A stretch of 59,213 nt of DNA from Halorhodospira abdelmalekii (GCF_016583625.1 NZ_NRRN01000017.1:1-59213); one strand, 5' to 3'; shown: positions 35,911-45,676, numbered from the stretch's first letter. A program made the numbers and translations. Notes: generated by a model from the letters alone, not told the origin.

Positions 35911-37674
35911 TTACCTCCTCAGTGCAGCCAGGCGCTGCCAGCGACTGACAGCCAGCAGTGCCAACCACGGTGCCACTAGGGCCACCCACACCCCCCCCAA
36001 CAGCACTGCGAAGAACCAACTCGGCCACCCGATCTCCAAAGCCAAGGGAGAACCCGCCCCGACCAAGAGGAGATAGCCCAAGGTGAACCACCCGACAATC
36101 GGCCAGGAGGCCTGCGTCAGCGCCCCCGGTTGCGCCGTCATCTGCCACGCCGTCGCCACCGGTGCTGCCTGTTGCACGAGCGGCAGCTGCACAAAGAGCG
36201 GCCACAGCCGCAGAGTGAGATAGAGCCATAGCACCGCCAGCGCAGTCGCAACCAAGGTCACTACACTTGCAGAGGCACCAAGAGCTGCAGCGACAGTGGC
36301 CACCCCCACGGCTGTCAGCGCCAGCAGCAGCGTCACCGCCAGCCACGCCCCGATATAGGCCAGCAGACGGGGCAGCAGCTCTGGCGCGGTCCTTGCGCAC
36401 ACGCCCTGTACGGCACCGGCGCCACGCAGGAGCGCAAACCAGCCGCCGAGCTGCAGTGCCCAACCGCCTCCCCACAGCAGGACGGTCTCCCACTCCCGCC
36501 CCGGAGGGATTCCCAGCGCAGAGGAGGCTGCAGCGTGGTAGGTATAGGGGTGAGGAGCCGACAGTGCGATGGCCAGGTAGATCCAACCCATTACGCTACT
36601 GGCGAGCAACAGGAGGAGCCCCGGCAGAAAATCGCGATAGTGGGCCAGCATTCGGGAGAAGAGCGGGCCAGGCCGCTCGGCTACGCCACTGTACGAAAGC
36701 CCTTCCATGACTGCGGTAGCGGAGAGCTGCGGATGCGTAGCCGCCGTCTTGCCACCCGAAGTCGACCGTCCGAAGGGTGGTTCATGGAACGACTCGCCGA
36801 AACTTTGATGGGGCGGTTGATGTTGTGATGGGTGGTGCGGTGGGTGGGATGGTTGCTGGTGCGGTGGGGAAGTGGAGATGTTGTGAGTGGCCGCTGAGAT
36901 CTGCGTCGGCGCTGGAGCGTTGCCAACCGCAGGCTGCACCCGCGTCGGCGCTGCCGTATCACTGATAGCAGGCTGCAACCGGGTTGCGGCCACAGCAGGC
37001 GCTCCCGGCTCTCGCCACTCATACTCAATGAGATCGAAGCGAATCCGGTCGCCGTGGCGCAGACGGTGGCGCTCGATCCGCTGCTCGTTGACCCAGGTGC
37101 CGTTGCTGGAGTTCTCGTCGATGAGTTCGCAGCCATCGGCACTCGGCACGATGCGCGCATGACGCGACGAGACCGTCTCAACCGCGAGCTGCAGGTCGGC
37201 GCCTGCAGCTCTGCCTACGGTGATCTCGCCCGGCACCGCCACCACCTCGGGGTAGGGTCCAGGCGTGCGCCGCACCAGTTCGCCCGCGCTCGATGGGGCA
37301 CTCTGCTCGGCCGCCGCACCCTGAACCGCCGGCTTCACCACCGTGCCGGTGCCGCTCGGTATCGCCTTCATCACCCGGGTCGGCGCACGCTGTTCGGGAT
37401 CCACCAGCTCCAGGCACACATCCCCCACTTCGAGCGTGCACCAGAGTGGCAACGTCGTCCGGCCCTCGACCGGGGCGCCGCTAACCCGGGTGCCGTTGGT
37501 ACTGCCGAGGTCGGTGACTGTGACTTCTCCTGCCTCCTGCAGAAGGACGGCGTGAAACCCCGAGACACTCGGGTCATCAAGGACGATATCGTTGCTGGCG
37601 GCGCGCCCGACGGTCACCCGCACCCCAGCGAGGGCGTACTCCTTGCTGCGCTTCGCCTCTCTCAGTTTCAGCAT
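35911..37674 (-). CDS. Two-FHA multi-TM protein
   Basis: 587 residues. Two FHA domains (about 1-92 and 145-220) keep LGSTNGT and the equivalent NSSNGTWV loop. Linkers carry Thr motifs at T99, T111, T231, T244 and T257. A His/Pro-rich stretch (about 268-300) follows, then about six TM helices (about 350-580). It should sit in the inner membrane with phosphothreonine readers in the cytoplasm. The position of T99 matches T99 of the three-FHA protein, suggesting common descent. ATG 37674 follows AGAGAGGGGGG. The TM region has no recognised family. Confidence 0.82.
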   Translation of the reverse strand: MLKLREAKRSKEYALAGVRVTVGRAASNDIVLDDPSVSGFHAVLLQEAGEVTVTDLGSTNGTRVSGAPVEGRTTLPLWCTLEVGDVCLELVDPEQRAPTRVMKAIPSGTGTVVKPAVQGAAAEQSAPSSAGELVRRTPGPYPEVVAVPGEITVGRAAGADLQLAVETVSSRHARIVPSADGCELIDENSSNGTWVNEQRIERHRLRHGDRIRFDLIEYEWREPGAPAVAATRLQPAISDTAAPTRVQPAVGNAPAPTQISAATHNISTSPPHQQPSHPPHHPSQHQPPHQSFGESFHEPPFGRSTSGGKTAATHPQLSATAVMEGLSYSGVAERPGPLFSRMLAHYRDFLPGLLLLLASSVMGWIYLAIALSAPHPYTYHAAASSALGIPPGREWETVLLWGGGWALQLGGWFALLRGAGAVQGVCARTAPELLPRLLAYIGAWLAVTLLLALTAVGVATVAAALGASASVVTLVATALAVLWLYLTLRLWPLFVQLPLVQQAAPVATAWQMTAQPGALTQASWPIVGWFTLGYLLLVGAGSPLALEIGWPSWFFAVLLGGVWVALVAPWLALLAVSRWQRLAALRR

Positions 37675-37819
37675 GCTCCCCCCTCTCTTGATTGCTGTTG
37701 TTGCCGTCCCTGCTATTTCTGCTGACTTTTATACCACTGCCCCACTGCCCGTGATTTGAGTATCAAAGTGCCCCCTGTCGATTCTGTTGTCGCCCCATGA
37801 CCGATGACCACATCCAGCG

Positions 37820-38959
37820 TCACAATCGGCGCCGATCATCCCCCTGCGAATCGACGCGTCCAAGTTCCACCTTCAACCGCTCTAGCAGATCGCGGCGAGG
37901 TAGGGATCGGAGCTGCAAAGGTTCCAATGCAGTGGCCACACGTTGAGCCGCCACCCGATCAATGGTTGTACATGACCGGGCCGCTAGGTAAGGAGTGGCC
38001 CCCCATCGCCAGGCATTGTCATGACGCTCAAATTCATAGCGCTCCACTCTATATAAAAAGGGAGCGTCCACCCGAGGTGGCCGTCGAGGTTCTATCCACC
38101 CCGCCAGATCCTCACGACTGATCAGGCGCTTGAGCATTGGAAAAGCCTGCAACGCGTCATGGGCCTCATTCGTAAGGGCATCCCGTTCAGACGCATGCCA
38201 TGCGGTAAAGGCCCTCTGCCACTGGGCATTCTCGATCCTCGGGCGCTCCGTTTCGGCCTCCCGCATTCGCTGTTCAACCTGCTCCACACAGCCACGACGC
38301 TCGATATCACACCGCACGATCATGCCACATGTCTGGCGACGCCGGGCCTCGGCTGCCAACCATTCGTTGAAGGCAGACGGAGTATCCTTCACCAAAACCG
38401 ATTGCCTTTCTTCAAAGTCTCTGATTTCCTGATGCAGGCGTTGCTGCATATCCTTCAGCAAATGATTGACGGCGGCACCGTCGACGGATTCCAGCAATGC
38501 CAGCCAGGCGCCTCCATCCTCCCAGCGATCATCAGCCAAGAGCCAGGCTGTGCCCTGCTCCAGGCGATCCAGCAAGCGCCCGTCGCTCACCGGGGCACTC
38601 AGGGGAAAGCGCAATAGCAGATCGTCGAAATGTTCCAAAGACCGAGCGAACCATCCCTGGGAATAGCGCACCCGGGCCAACAGCAAAAGTGCCTCGGGCG
38701 CTACCACGGCATCATGCCCCTTGGCCAGGTCCGCCGCCTCGCGGGCCGCCTCTGAGAGACGATCCGCCTCATGAAGACGCTGGGCATAGGCCAAGCGCTG
38801 AGCGGCTGGTGCCGATTGGGGAGGTGGATGAACGGTAATATCTCCTTGGATACGCACCTGTGCCGCCAGTGGCGTAGCCAGCAGAAGCACCACGACTGTC
38901 CAGCAGGCAAAAAAAACGCTGAACGCCCGCCGATACAACACATTTTCTCCCTGCTGCAT
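37820..38959 (-). CDS. Secreted protein of unknown function in the kinase/FHA cluster
   Basis: 379 residues. An N-terminal hydrophobic segment (about 12-34, ending ATPLAAQ) is a signal peptide or anchor. The early region resembles TPR-like helical repeats (AQRLAYAQRLHEADRLSEAAREAADL; PEALLLLARVRYSQGWFARSLEHFDDLL). Four cysteines lie close together at about 210-228. I do not recognise a family for the C-terminal half. A G7 tract precedes the ATG. Its place between the barrels and the FHA genes suggests a periplasmic adaptor, but this is inference. Confidence 0.7.
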   Translation of the reverse strand: MQQGENVLYRRAFSVFFACWTVVVLLLATPLAAQVRIQGDITVHPPPQSAPAAQRLAYAQRLHEADRLSEAAREAADLAKGHDAVVAPEALLLLARVRYSQGWFARSLEHFDDLLLRFPLSAPVSDGRLLDRLEQGTAWLLADDRWEDGGAWLALLESVDGAAVNHLLKDMQQRLHQEIRDFEERQSVLVKDTPSAFNEWLAAEARRRQTCGMIVRCDIERRGCVEQVEQRMREAETERPRIENAQWQRAFTAWHASERDALTNEAHDALQAFPMLKRLISREDLAGWIEPRRPPRVDAPFLYRVERYEFERHDNAWRWGATPYLAARSCTTIDRVAAQRVATALEPLQLRSLPRRDLLERLKVELGRVDSQGDDRRRL

Positions 38960-39049
38960 CCCACCCCCCCGCGCCTTTAGATGGTCCTCTGACCATCATG
39001 AGAGAGAAAGCACACCGTTCACCGCACACCGATACAAAAAAGACAGAAG

Positions 39050-39808
39050 CTAAAATTGGTAAACAAAATTCAAAGATCTTGTTGTGTGCCTAACATCAGA
39101 AGCATTGCTTATTTCGCTTTCTTGATCCCCTGTTGATCGCGCCTTGGCTTTAAATTCAAAGCCGGTCTTTTCTCCACGATGGCCAATCAAAAAACCGTAC
39201 TGAACCCCAGAAAAACTGCTTTTTTCCCAGCTCTCTGTATAAAAACCCACGCCAAGCCCAAAGTTCCATCCTGGGTGATAAGCATTGGTACTCAGCCACA
39301 AGGTACTATCAAACCCGGACACACGCCCCCCTGCGGAATCGCTCTCGTTTTTAAGAAAGTAGTAACCAAAGTCACCAGACCACCTCCGATGAAACGCTCG
39401 ACCCAAGAGCAATTGAAGACCTATATAATCACTCTTTTCTCTTTCGCCACTAAAATGCACTTGCGAACGAAAGCCATAGAGACCAACCCCGAAGAAAGTG
39501 CGCCTCGACTCCTCGTCCTGTTCGCTCAGTACCCTTTCACCATCGTACTGCCGCTCTTCCCTGACCTCTTCAGCGGGCGCTAGAGCAGGGACTACAGCAT
39601 CGAGGTCTACTCCTGCGTCGGCACAGACCTCCCTAATGACATCGTCAGGAAGCTCGTTCTGGATCATGCGCGCGATATGCTCGGGTGTACAATCAGATTC
39701 TGCGGCGACCTGGCCCACCTGAGTGGCAACCCCGCAAAAGACCGCTAGAACCAGCGCCTTCCCAGTTGCTCCGTGCGTTCCACGGCTGCGATCTGCTTTG
39801 GCGGCCAT
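39050..39808 (-). CDS. Small outer-membrane beta-barrel, paralogue 1
   Basis: 252 residues. A signal peptide (about 15-37, ending VAAES) precedes a short helical domain with two cysteines (CTPEHIARMIQNELPDDVIREVC) and an acidic linker. The C-terminal ~150 residues alternate as amphipathic beta-strands with Gly/aromatic turns (FFGVGLYGFRS; GWNFGLGVGFYTES) and end in a terminal Phe after an aromatic-rich last strand (LNFVYQF), the BAM signal of outer-membrane barrels. About eight strands fit. Two paralogues lie upstream (39996-40760, 45857-46624). Function unknown; association with kinases suggests a sensing or partner role. Confidence 0.75.
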   Translation of the reverse strand: MAAKADRSRGTHGATGKALVLAVFCGVATQVGQVAAESDCTPEHIARMIQNELPDDVIREVCADAGVDLDAVVPALAPAEEVREERQYDGERVLSEQDEESRRTFFGVGLYGFRSQVHFSGEREKSDYIGLQLLLGRAFHRRWSGDFGYYFLKNESDSAGGRVSGFDSTLWLSTNAYHPGWNFGLGVGFYTESWEKSSFSGVQYGFLIGHRGEKTGFEFKAKARSTGDQESEISNASDVRHTTRSLNFVYQF

Positions 39809-39995
39809 GCCCCCCCCTTTTTTTATGACCTTGAAATTTGAAGCTCAGATCCCCAATTTATTGTCTGCGGACTGGGACCACAACAAGGGGCGCCCAGCTG
39901 CCCGACCGAAAAGATAAACATTCTTTGCGCGCTCACCAAATCGGATCGCCACATTTGTGAAGCGGCAGCACACCACACCAAACAAACAACAGGAT

Positions 39996-40760
39996 CTAAA
40001 ACTGGTATACATAGTTAAATGAATATGTTGAATGAGAAACATCAACGACCGACCTTTCACTTTCTTGGTCGGAGGTACCTCGCCCTTTGAGCTGTAAATC
40101 AAACCCCGATTTATTGCCACGATAACCGACCAGCAATCCAAACTGATACCCATAGATATTCCCCTGCCCCCACCCCCCGCTCTCCGTATAAAACCCGATG
40201 CCGACCCCAAAATTCCAACCTGGATTCAGTGCATTGGTGCTCCACCACAAGACACTATCAAACCCTGAAATACGCGAATCAGAGTAATCAGTGTGCCTAC
40301 TCAGGTAGTAACCGAAGTCTCCCGACAATCTCCGCTGAAACGCTTGACGCAAGAACAAATTAAGGCCTATATAATCATCCGTATACTCTCCTCCCCGGTA
40401 GTAGTACGCGGTCGATCGAAGGTTATAGAGGCCTACCCCGAAGAAAGTGCGCCTCGGCCCCCCGTCCCGTCCGCTTTGTACCCTTGCCCGATCGTGTTGC
40501 CGCTCTTCCCGAACCTCTTCAGCCGGCACTACCGCAGCAGGTGCTACAGCATCGACGTCCACTCCTGCGTCGGCACAGACCTCCCTAATGACATCGTCAG
40601 GAACCTCGTTCTGGATCATGCGAGCGATGTGTTCAGGAGTACAAACAGCCTCTGCGGCGACCTGACCTACCTGGGCGGCAAGCCCGCAAGAGACCAATAG
40701 AGCCAGTATCTTCCTGCTTGCCAAGTGCGCCCTGAGACTGCAATCTGTTTTGACGACCAT
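39996..40760 (-). CDS. Small outer-membrane beta-barrel, paralogue 2
   Basis: 254 residues with the same plan as paralogue 1: signal peptide (about 12-36), two-cysteine helical domain (CTPEHIARMIQNEVPDDVIREVC), Val/Ala-Pro-Glu linker, barrel ending FNYVYQF. The first ~75 codons are nearly identical in DNA to paralogue 3 while barrel loops differ, so the copies either diverged fast in the exposed parts or exchanged their ends. AAGG lies eight bases before ATG 40760. It follows kinase 1 by 250 bp, and that gap is also shared with the copy near paralogue 3. Confidence 0.75.
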   Translation of the reverse strand: MVVKTDCSLRAHLASRKILALLVSCGLAAQVGQVAAEAVCTPEHIARMIQNEVPDDVIREVCADAGVDVDAVAPAAVVPAEEVREERQHDRARVQSGRDGGPRRTFFGVGLYNLRSTAYYYRGGEYTDDYIGLNLFLRQAFQRRLSGDFGYYLSRHTDYSDSRISGFDSVLWWSTNALNPGWNFGVGIGFYTESGGWGQGNIYGYQFGLLVGYRGNKSGFDLQLKGRGTSDQESERSVVDVSHSTYSFNYVYQF

Positions 40761-41010
40761 GCCCCAACCTTTTTTGTGAGCTTGAAACTTGAAACCCGGA
40801 AAAATTCTTGGTTTTTACTCGAGCTAACCACAAATAAAGCACACCTAGCTACCCATTCGAAAAAGACAACCAATCTCAAAGCATTCACAACAACCCTCGA
40901 AGGGAAAGCCAGCCTCAATTGCCAGCCGAAGGGCTCATGGCGAACTCTTATGCCGGCTCTGCTTACGCGAATCTTAGCGCGCACTCACTGAGTTCCATCT
41001 TCGGCCTCTA
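40761..41010. other. Non-coding gap shared by both duplicated blocks
   Basis: The 250 bp between kinase 1 and barrel 2 recur at 46625-46873 with only scattered differences. No gene, strong hairpin or promoter pair is evident. Conservation reflects recent duplication. Confidence 0.6.
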
Positions 41011-43140
41011 TCACTGCCCATCGCGCAACAACCGAACCCTATAACCATGCCCCATATTCCAGCCTTGATCGTTGCCATTGGAAAAGAAGACGAGCCACGC
41101 GTGATTCGCCTGTCCTGCATAGGACGAAGCTGACCAAAAGGGCCAAGCTGAGGTATTCGGGAAGGCTTCCTCGACAATCGTAGGCTGTTCGTAGTCGCCG
41201 CGACAACGTGTACGCTCTCTGCCCTCGAGAAAACCGACCGGGGCCCCACTAGAGCAGTAACGCAGTGTTCGCAGTTCTTCGATGGTCGGCAAACGCCAGC
41301 CTGCATGCCGATTCGCCGCTTCAAGGGCCTGTTGCCAGGTGAATCGATCCGCATCCCCTCGACAAGTCTGCCCATCCCAGCGCTGACCCAGGCTGCAGCG
41401 CATCCACTGCAAACCCGTCCTGGTGTCCTCCACGACATCGTCGTTATCACCGCCAATACGATAACGGCCAGCGATCAGAGCCGCTTCTTCAGCACGCCGA
41501 GCCTCTTCGGCCCGTCTAGCCGCTTCTTCAGCGCGTCGGGCCTGCTCCGCCCTTCTAGCCTCATCAGCCCGCCGAGCCTCCTCGCGCGCGTGCGCCGCCA
41601 GTGCCGCAGCCACCGCGCTCCGCAGTTCGGCAACACGATCACTCTGCGGCTGCACCTCCGCAACCCGCGCAGCAAGGGTCTGCGCCCGATCGAACTGTTG
41701 ATTCGCCACCGCCGACTCGATCAGTGTTGCATAGCGCTCCACAATCCGCTCCAAGCCAGGCGCGACACTCGGGTGATCCGGCTCTAGTTCCCGGATCGCC
41801 AGATACCTTTCGAAGGCGTTGCGCCCCTCAGGCGCCACAAGCCGATCATTGGCCAGATCATCCTCCGCCGCCTCCAGCAAACGGTCGACGGCCTCCTGAC
41901 GCTCACGTTCAGCCAGTGCCGCCGCCCGCCGCTCGTCTTCGACAACCGACCCCGGCCTCTCTTCGGGCTCAGGTTCGGGCTCCCGCTGAGGTTCCGGCTC
42001 ACGCTCATCTTCCTCACTTTCGGATCGTTCCACTAGCCATCGATCCGGCCACTCACTTGGAATAGTTGACTCCGGTGTGGTTAGCAGGGGAGTCGTCGAT
42101 ACCCCACCCCCACCGCCGCCGCCACCCATTGCACGCGGTGGCGGACCGGTTTGCTCCTGATAGAGCCACACGCCGCCGAGCAATACCGCCGCCGCTAAGG
42201 CGCCCATACCACCCCAAAGCCAACCGGGGGTGCCCTTTGCCCAACCCGATCCAGCAGCCAACGGGCCAGGCGCCGCCCCCTGAGCGGTCGCAAACTCTCC
42301 GGACGCCGCCCGCCACACGCTTGTTGCCGAAGGCGATTCGAGCACTTCCCCCCGCGCGACTCGATCCAGCGCCGCCATCAGTTCGGTGGCGCTGGCGTAT
42401 CGCTCTTCAGGCATCTTGGCCAGCAGTCGATCGAGGAGCGGCTGATAAGCGGCGAGTGTACTGGGTAAGCGAGGGAGCGGAGCGGTGACGTGCTGGATAC
42501 CGATGGCGATACTGTCCCCTGCATCAAACGGCACCCGGCCAACCAACATCTCGTAAAAGACCACCCCGAGGGCGTAGAGATCCGAACGCGGATCGACCGT
42601 CTGACCGCGTGCCTGCTCCGGGCTCATGTAGTGCGGGGTGCCCACACTCATCCCCGTCCCCGTCATCCGGGTGTGCGAGGCGACCGCCTTGGCGATGCCA
42701 AAGTCGCTCAGCACCGCCGAGCCGTCTTCACGAAAGAGGACGTTCTCGGGCTTAACGTCCCGATGCACAAATCCCTTATCGTGGGCATAACACAGGGCCG
42801 AGGCGATCTCGCGGGTCATCCGAACCGCCACGCTCGGCAACAACGGACCGTGGCGCAAACGCGCCTTCAGATCACCGCCCGGCAGGTACTCGAGGGCCAG
42901 ATAGTGGTGGTGGCCCACCACACCCACGTCGTAGATGGTCAGGATATGCGGATGCGCCAGGTGGGCAACCGTGCGCGCCTCCTTGAGGAAGCGCTCGGAG
43001 AAGTTGCGATCCGCCGCCAGTGCCGAAGCCATCACCTTCAGCGCTACTCTGCGACCCAGCGACTCCTGCTCCGCTAGGTAGACGGTCGCCATACCGCCGT
43101 GGCCTAGCTCTTTGTCGATGCGATAGCCTGGAATCCTCAT
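41011..43140 (-). CDS. Transmembrane Ser/Thr protein kinase with DUF1566 sensor (kinase 1)
   Basis: 709 residues. The N-terminal PknB-like kinase (about 1-265) has GHGGMATV, the VALK lysine (K35), HRDVKPEN, DFG and SPE, so it should be active. A juxtamembrane linker has T273 in ATSVWRAAS. One TM helix (about 307-327) is followed by poly-Gly, a Glu/Pro-rich segment, helical repeats and an Ala/Arg/Glu coiled coil (about 510-555). The C-terminal DUF1566/Lcl domain (about 560-709) should be periplasmic. It ends AWLVFFSNGNDQGWNMGHGY then RVRLLRDGQ, with an unusual variable tail. It is a strong paralogue of kinase 2. Predicted role: receptor kinase for the adjacent FHA proteins. Confidence 0.9.
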   Translation of the reverse strand: MRIPGYRIDKELGHGGMATVYLAEQESLGRRVALKVMASALAADRNFSERFLKEARTVAHLAHPHILTIYDVGVVGHHHYLALEYLPGGDLKARLRHGPLLPSVAVRMTREIASALCYAHDKGFVHRDVKPENVLFREDGSAVLSDFGIAKAVASHTRMTGTGMSVGTPHYMSPEQARGQTVDPRSDLYALGVVFYEMLVGRVPFDAGDSIAIGIQHVTAPLPRLPSTLAAYQPLLDRLLAKMPEERYASATELMAALDRVARGEVLESPSATSVWRAASGEFATAQGAAPGPLAAGSGWAKGTPGWLWGGMGALAAAVLLGGVWLYQEQTGPPPRAMGGGGGGGGVSTTPLLTTPESTIPSEWPDRWLVERSESEEDEREPEPQREPEPEPEERPGSVVEDERRAAALAERERQEAVDRLLEAAEDDLANDRLVAPEGRNAFERYLAIRELEPDHPSVAPGLERIVERYATLIESAVANQQFDRAQTLAARVAEVQPQSDRVAELRSAVAAALAAHAREEARRADEARRAEQARRAEEAARRAEEARRAEEAALIAGRYRIGGDNDDVVEDTRTGLQWMRCSLGQRWDGQTCRGDADRFTWQQALEAANRHAGWRLPTIEELRTLRYCSSGAPVGFLEGRERTRCRGDYEQPTIVEEAFPNTSAWPFWSASSYAGQANHAWLVFFSNGNDQGWNMGHGYRVRLLRDGQ

Positions 43141-43570
43141 GAACAGTCCTTACGACCGGATCATGCGCCGTTAGAGCCACCAGACCCACTAAACACCACC
43201 GGGATGGCTATTCCGTCTACTGATCCGCAGCCTTCTTCTTCCCCCACCGCTCCCAACAATCGCGCCTGCAATATCCAGACAGCGCAGCGCAATCACAAAG
43301 AACCCCCTGCCCCGGGCCACGGTTCGCGCCCAAGACCGACTCATAATAAGCCGAATCCTACAACGACCGCACACGAAATGTGCGCGGCTTCTTTGCGCAG
43401 TCTGCCGAGTTCATCGCCAAGGCCCAAAACGCCGGGTTGGCGATCACGGCACCGGCCCCACCAAGGCCTGTACCGATGGCATCCACGGTCGGAGGCTACT
43501 TAGTGTTCCAGGAATATCTCCTCGACTCGCAGCGATAAATTCAAATGCCTGGTGACGCAAAAAAGCAAAA
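43141..43570. other. 430-bp gap between kinases with decayed plus-strand coding
   Basis: The first ~65 bp resemble 47207-47270 beside the truncated third kinase. A plus-strand frame from about 43355 to 43538 reads protein-like (AESYNDRTRNVRGFFAQSAE...) and ends in TAA, but stops directly precede it and it has no start. I see a gene remnant at most, and no clear promoter for kinase 1. Confidence 0.4.
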
Positions 43571-45676
43571 TCACTGGACGTCGCGCACCAAACGGACCCT
43601 GTTGGGGCTACTCCTGCTGAGCCAGTTGTCGTTGCCATTGTGGAAGTGGACGTTCCACGAGTGGCCCGAAGTCCCAACATAGGGCGAGGCCGACCAGAAA
43701 GTGCGCGCTGGAGTATTCGGAAAAGCCTCCTGAACAATAGTGGGTCGTTGGTAGTGGCCGCCACAACTTGTACGCTCCCTCCCGCCCAGAAAAAGTGCCG
43801 GCTCCCCACCGGAGCAGTAGCGCAAGGTTCGCAGTTCCTCAATGGTCGGCAAGCGCCAACCCGCATACCGATCAGTCACCTGACGAGCCTCGTGCCAGGT
43901 GAAATAGTTCGCATGCCCTCCACAAGTCTGCCCATCCCAGCGCTGCCCCAGACTGCACCGCATCCACTGCAGACCCGTCTGAGTATCCTCTACGACAGCA
44001 CCGTTACCGACGATGCGGTAACGGCCGGCAATCAGTGCCGCGTGCATGCGCCTCTCTTCCTCCGCTCGCCTCGCTGCTTCGGCACGCCGCATTTCCTCTG
44101 CCCTTCTCGCCGCTTCAGCACGCCGAGATTCCTCGCGCCCATGCGCCTCCTGTGCCGTAGCCACCGCGCTCCGCAGTTCGGCAACCCGATCGCTCTGCGG
44201 CTGCACCTCCGCAGCCCGTGCAACAAAGGCCTGTGCTCGATCGAACTGTTGATTCGCTACCGTCGACTCGATCAGTGCTGCATAGCGCTCCACAATCCGC
44301 TCCAACCCGGGCACGATACTCGGGTGATCCGGCTCCAACTCCCGGATCGCCTGATACCGTTCGAAGGCGTTGCGGCCTTCAGGGGCCATCAACCGGTTGT
44401 TCGCCAAGTCGTCTTCCGCCGCTCTCAGCAAACGCTCAATGGCTGCCTGGCGCTCACGTTCGGCCTCTGCCGCCGGCTGCTGTTGGTCGTCAACTACCGG
44501 CTCCGGCTCGGGCTCGGGCTCCGCCTCACGCAACTCCTCTTCAGGGTCGGATCGCCCCACCAGCCATCGATCCGGCCACTCACTTGGAACAGCTGACTCC
44601 GGGGGGAGGGTTGGCAAGGGAGTCGTCGCTACCCCACCTCCGCCACCACCCAGTACACGCGGTGGCGGACTGGTCTGCTCCTGGAATAACCACACGCCGC
44701 CGAGTAAAACCGCCGCCGCTAGGGCGCCCACCCCGCCCCACAACCAGCCGGGCACGCCCTTCTTCGAGTCCGGTTGACCAGCAGCAGCCACCGGGTCAGC
44801 CGTCGCCCCCTGAGCGGTCGCAAACTCTCCGGACGACACCCGCCACACTCTCGTGACCGAGGGCGATTCGGCCTCCTCTCCTCGCGCGGTACGATCAAGC
44901 GCCGCAATCAGTTCATCGGCACCGGCGTAGCGCTCTTCAGGCGTCTTCGCCAGCAGTCGATCGAGCAACGGCTGATAGGCAGCGAGTGGACTGGGTAAGC
45001 GGGGGAGCGGAGCGGTGACGTGCTGAATCCCGATGGCGATGCTGTCGGCCGCATCAAACGGCACCTGCCCTGTTAGCATCTCGTAGAAGACCACCCCGAG
45101 GGCGTAGAGATCCGAGCGCGGATCGACCGTCTGACCGCGTGCCTGCTCCGGGCTCATGTAGTGCGGGGTGCCCACACTCATCCCCGTCCCCGTCATCCGG
45201 GTGTGCGAGGCGACCGCCCTGGCAATGCCAAAGTCGCTCAGCACCGCCGAGCCGTCTTCACGAAAGAGGATGTTCTCCGGCTTGACGTCGCGGTGTACAA
45301 ACCCCTTGCCATGGGCGTAGCTCAGGGCCGCGGCAACCTCACGGGTTAACTGCGCCGCCACGCTCGGCGATAACCGACCGTCGCGCAGTAGCGACTTCAG
45401 ATCACCACCCGGTAGGTACTCAAGGGCCAGATAGTGGTGGTGGTCCACTACCCCCACATCGTGGATCGTCAGGATGTGCGGGTGCGTCAGGTGCGCAACT
45501 GTGCGCGCCTCCTTGAGAAAGCGCTCGGAGAAGGTGCGATCCGCTGCCAGTGCCGGCGCCATCACCTTCAACGCCACCTGCCGCCCCAGCGATTCCTGCT
45601 CCGCCAGGTAGACGGTCGCCATACCGCCGTGGCCTAGCTCTTTGTCGATGCGATAACCTGGAATTTTTATAATCAT
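43571..45676 (-). CDS. Transmembrane Ser/Thr protein kinase with DUF1566 sensor (kinase 2)
   Basis: 701 residues, with the same order as kinase 1: active-looking kinase (GHGGMATV, VALK, HRDVKPEN, DFG), linker with T275 in VTRVWRVSS, TM helix (about 310-331), Glu/Pro-rich and coiled-coil stalk, and DUF1566 (about 548-701). Kinase domains of the two copies are close to identical over long stretches, whereas the last ~40 residues differ strongly: here HSWNVHFHNGNDNWLSRSSP then NRVRLVRDVQ. The tail's codons vary mainly at positions 1 and 2. This is probably a receptor differing from kinase 1 in ligand. The start ATG follows a weak RBS; the gap to barrel 3 is 180 bp. Confidence 0.9.
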   Translation of the reverse strand: MIIKIPGYRIDKELGHGGMATVYLAEQESLGRQVALKVMAPALAADRTFSERFLKEARTVAHLTHPHILTIHDVGVVDHHHYLALEYLPGGDLKSLLRDGRLSPSVAAQLTREVAAALSYAHGKGFVHRDVKPENILFREDGSAVLSDFGIARAVASHTRMTGTGMSVGTPHYMSPEQARGQTVDPRSDLYALGVVFYEMLTGQVPFDAADSIAIGIQHVTAPLPRLPSPLAAYQPLLDRLLAKTPEERYAGADELIAALDRTARGEEAESPSVTRVWRVSSGEFATAQGATADPVAAAGQPDSKKGVPGWLWGGVGALAAAVLLGGVWLFQEQTSPPPRVLGGGGGGVATTPLPTLPPESAVPSEWPDRWLVGRSDPEEELREAEPEPEPEPVVDDQQQPAAEAERERQAAIERLLRAAEDDLANNRLMAPEGRNAFERYQAIRELEPDHPSIVPGLERIVERYAALIESTVANQQFDRAQAFVARAAEVQPQSDRVAELRSAVATAQEAHGREESRRAEAARRAEEMRRAEAARRAEEERRMHAALIAGRYRIVGNGAVVEDTQTGLQWMRCSLGQRWDGQTCGGHANYFTWHEARQVTDRYAGWRLPTIEELRTLRYCSGGEPALFLGGRERTSCGGHYQRPTIVQEAFPNTPARTFWSASPYVGTSGHSWNVHFHNGNDNWLSRSSPNRVRLVRDVQ

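Noticed and set aside
37728-37733. TATAAA -10 box upstream of the two-FHA gene
   Set aside because: No acceptable -35 at 16-18 bp, so I did not call a promoter.
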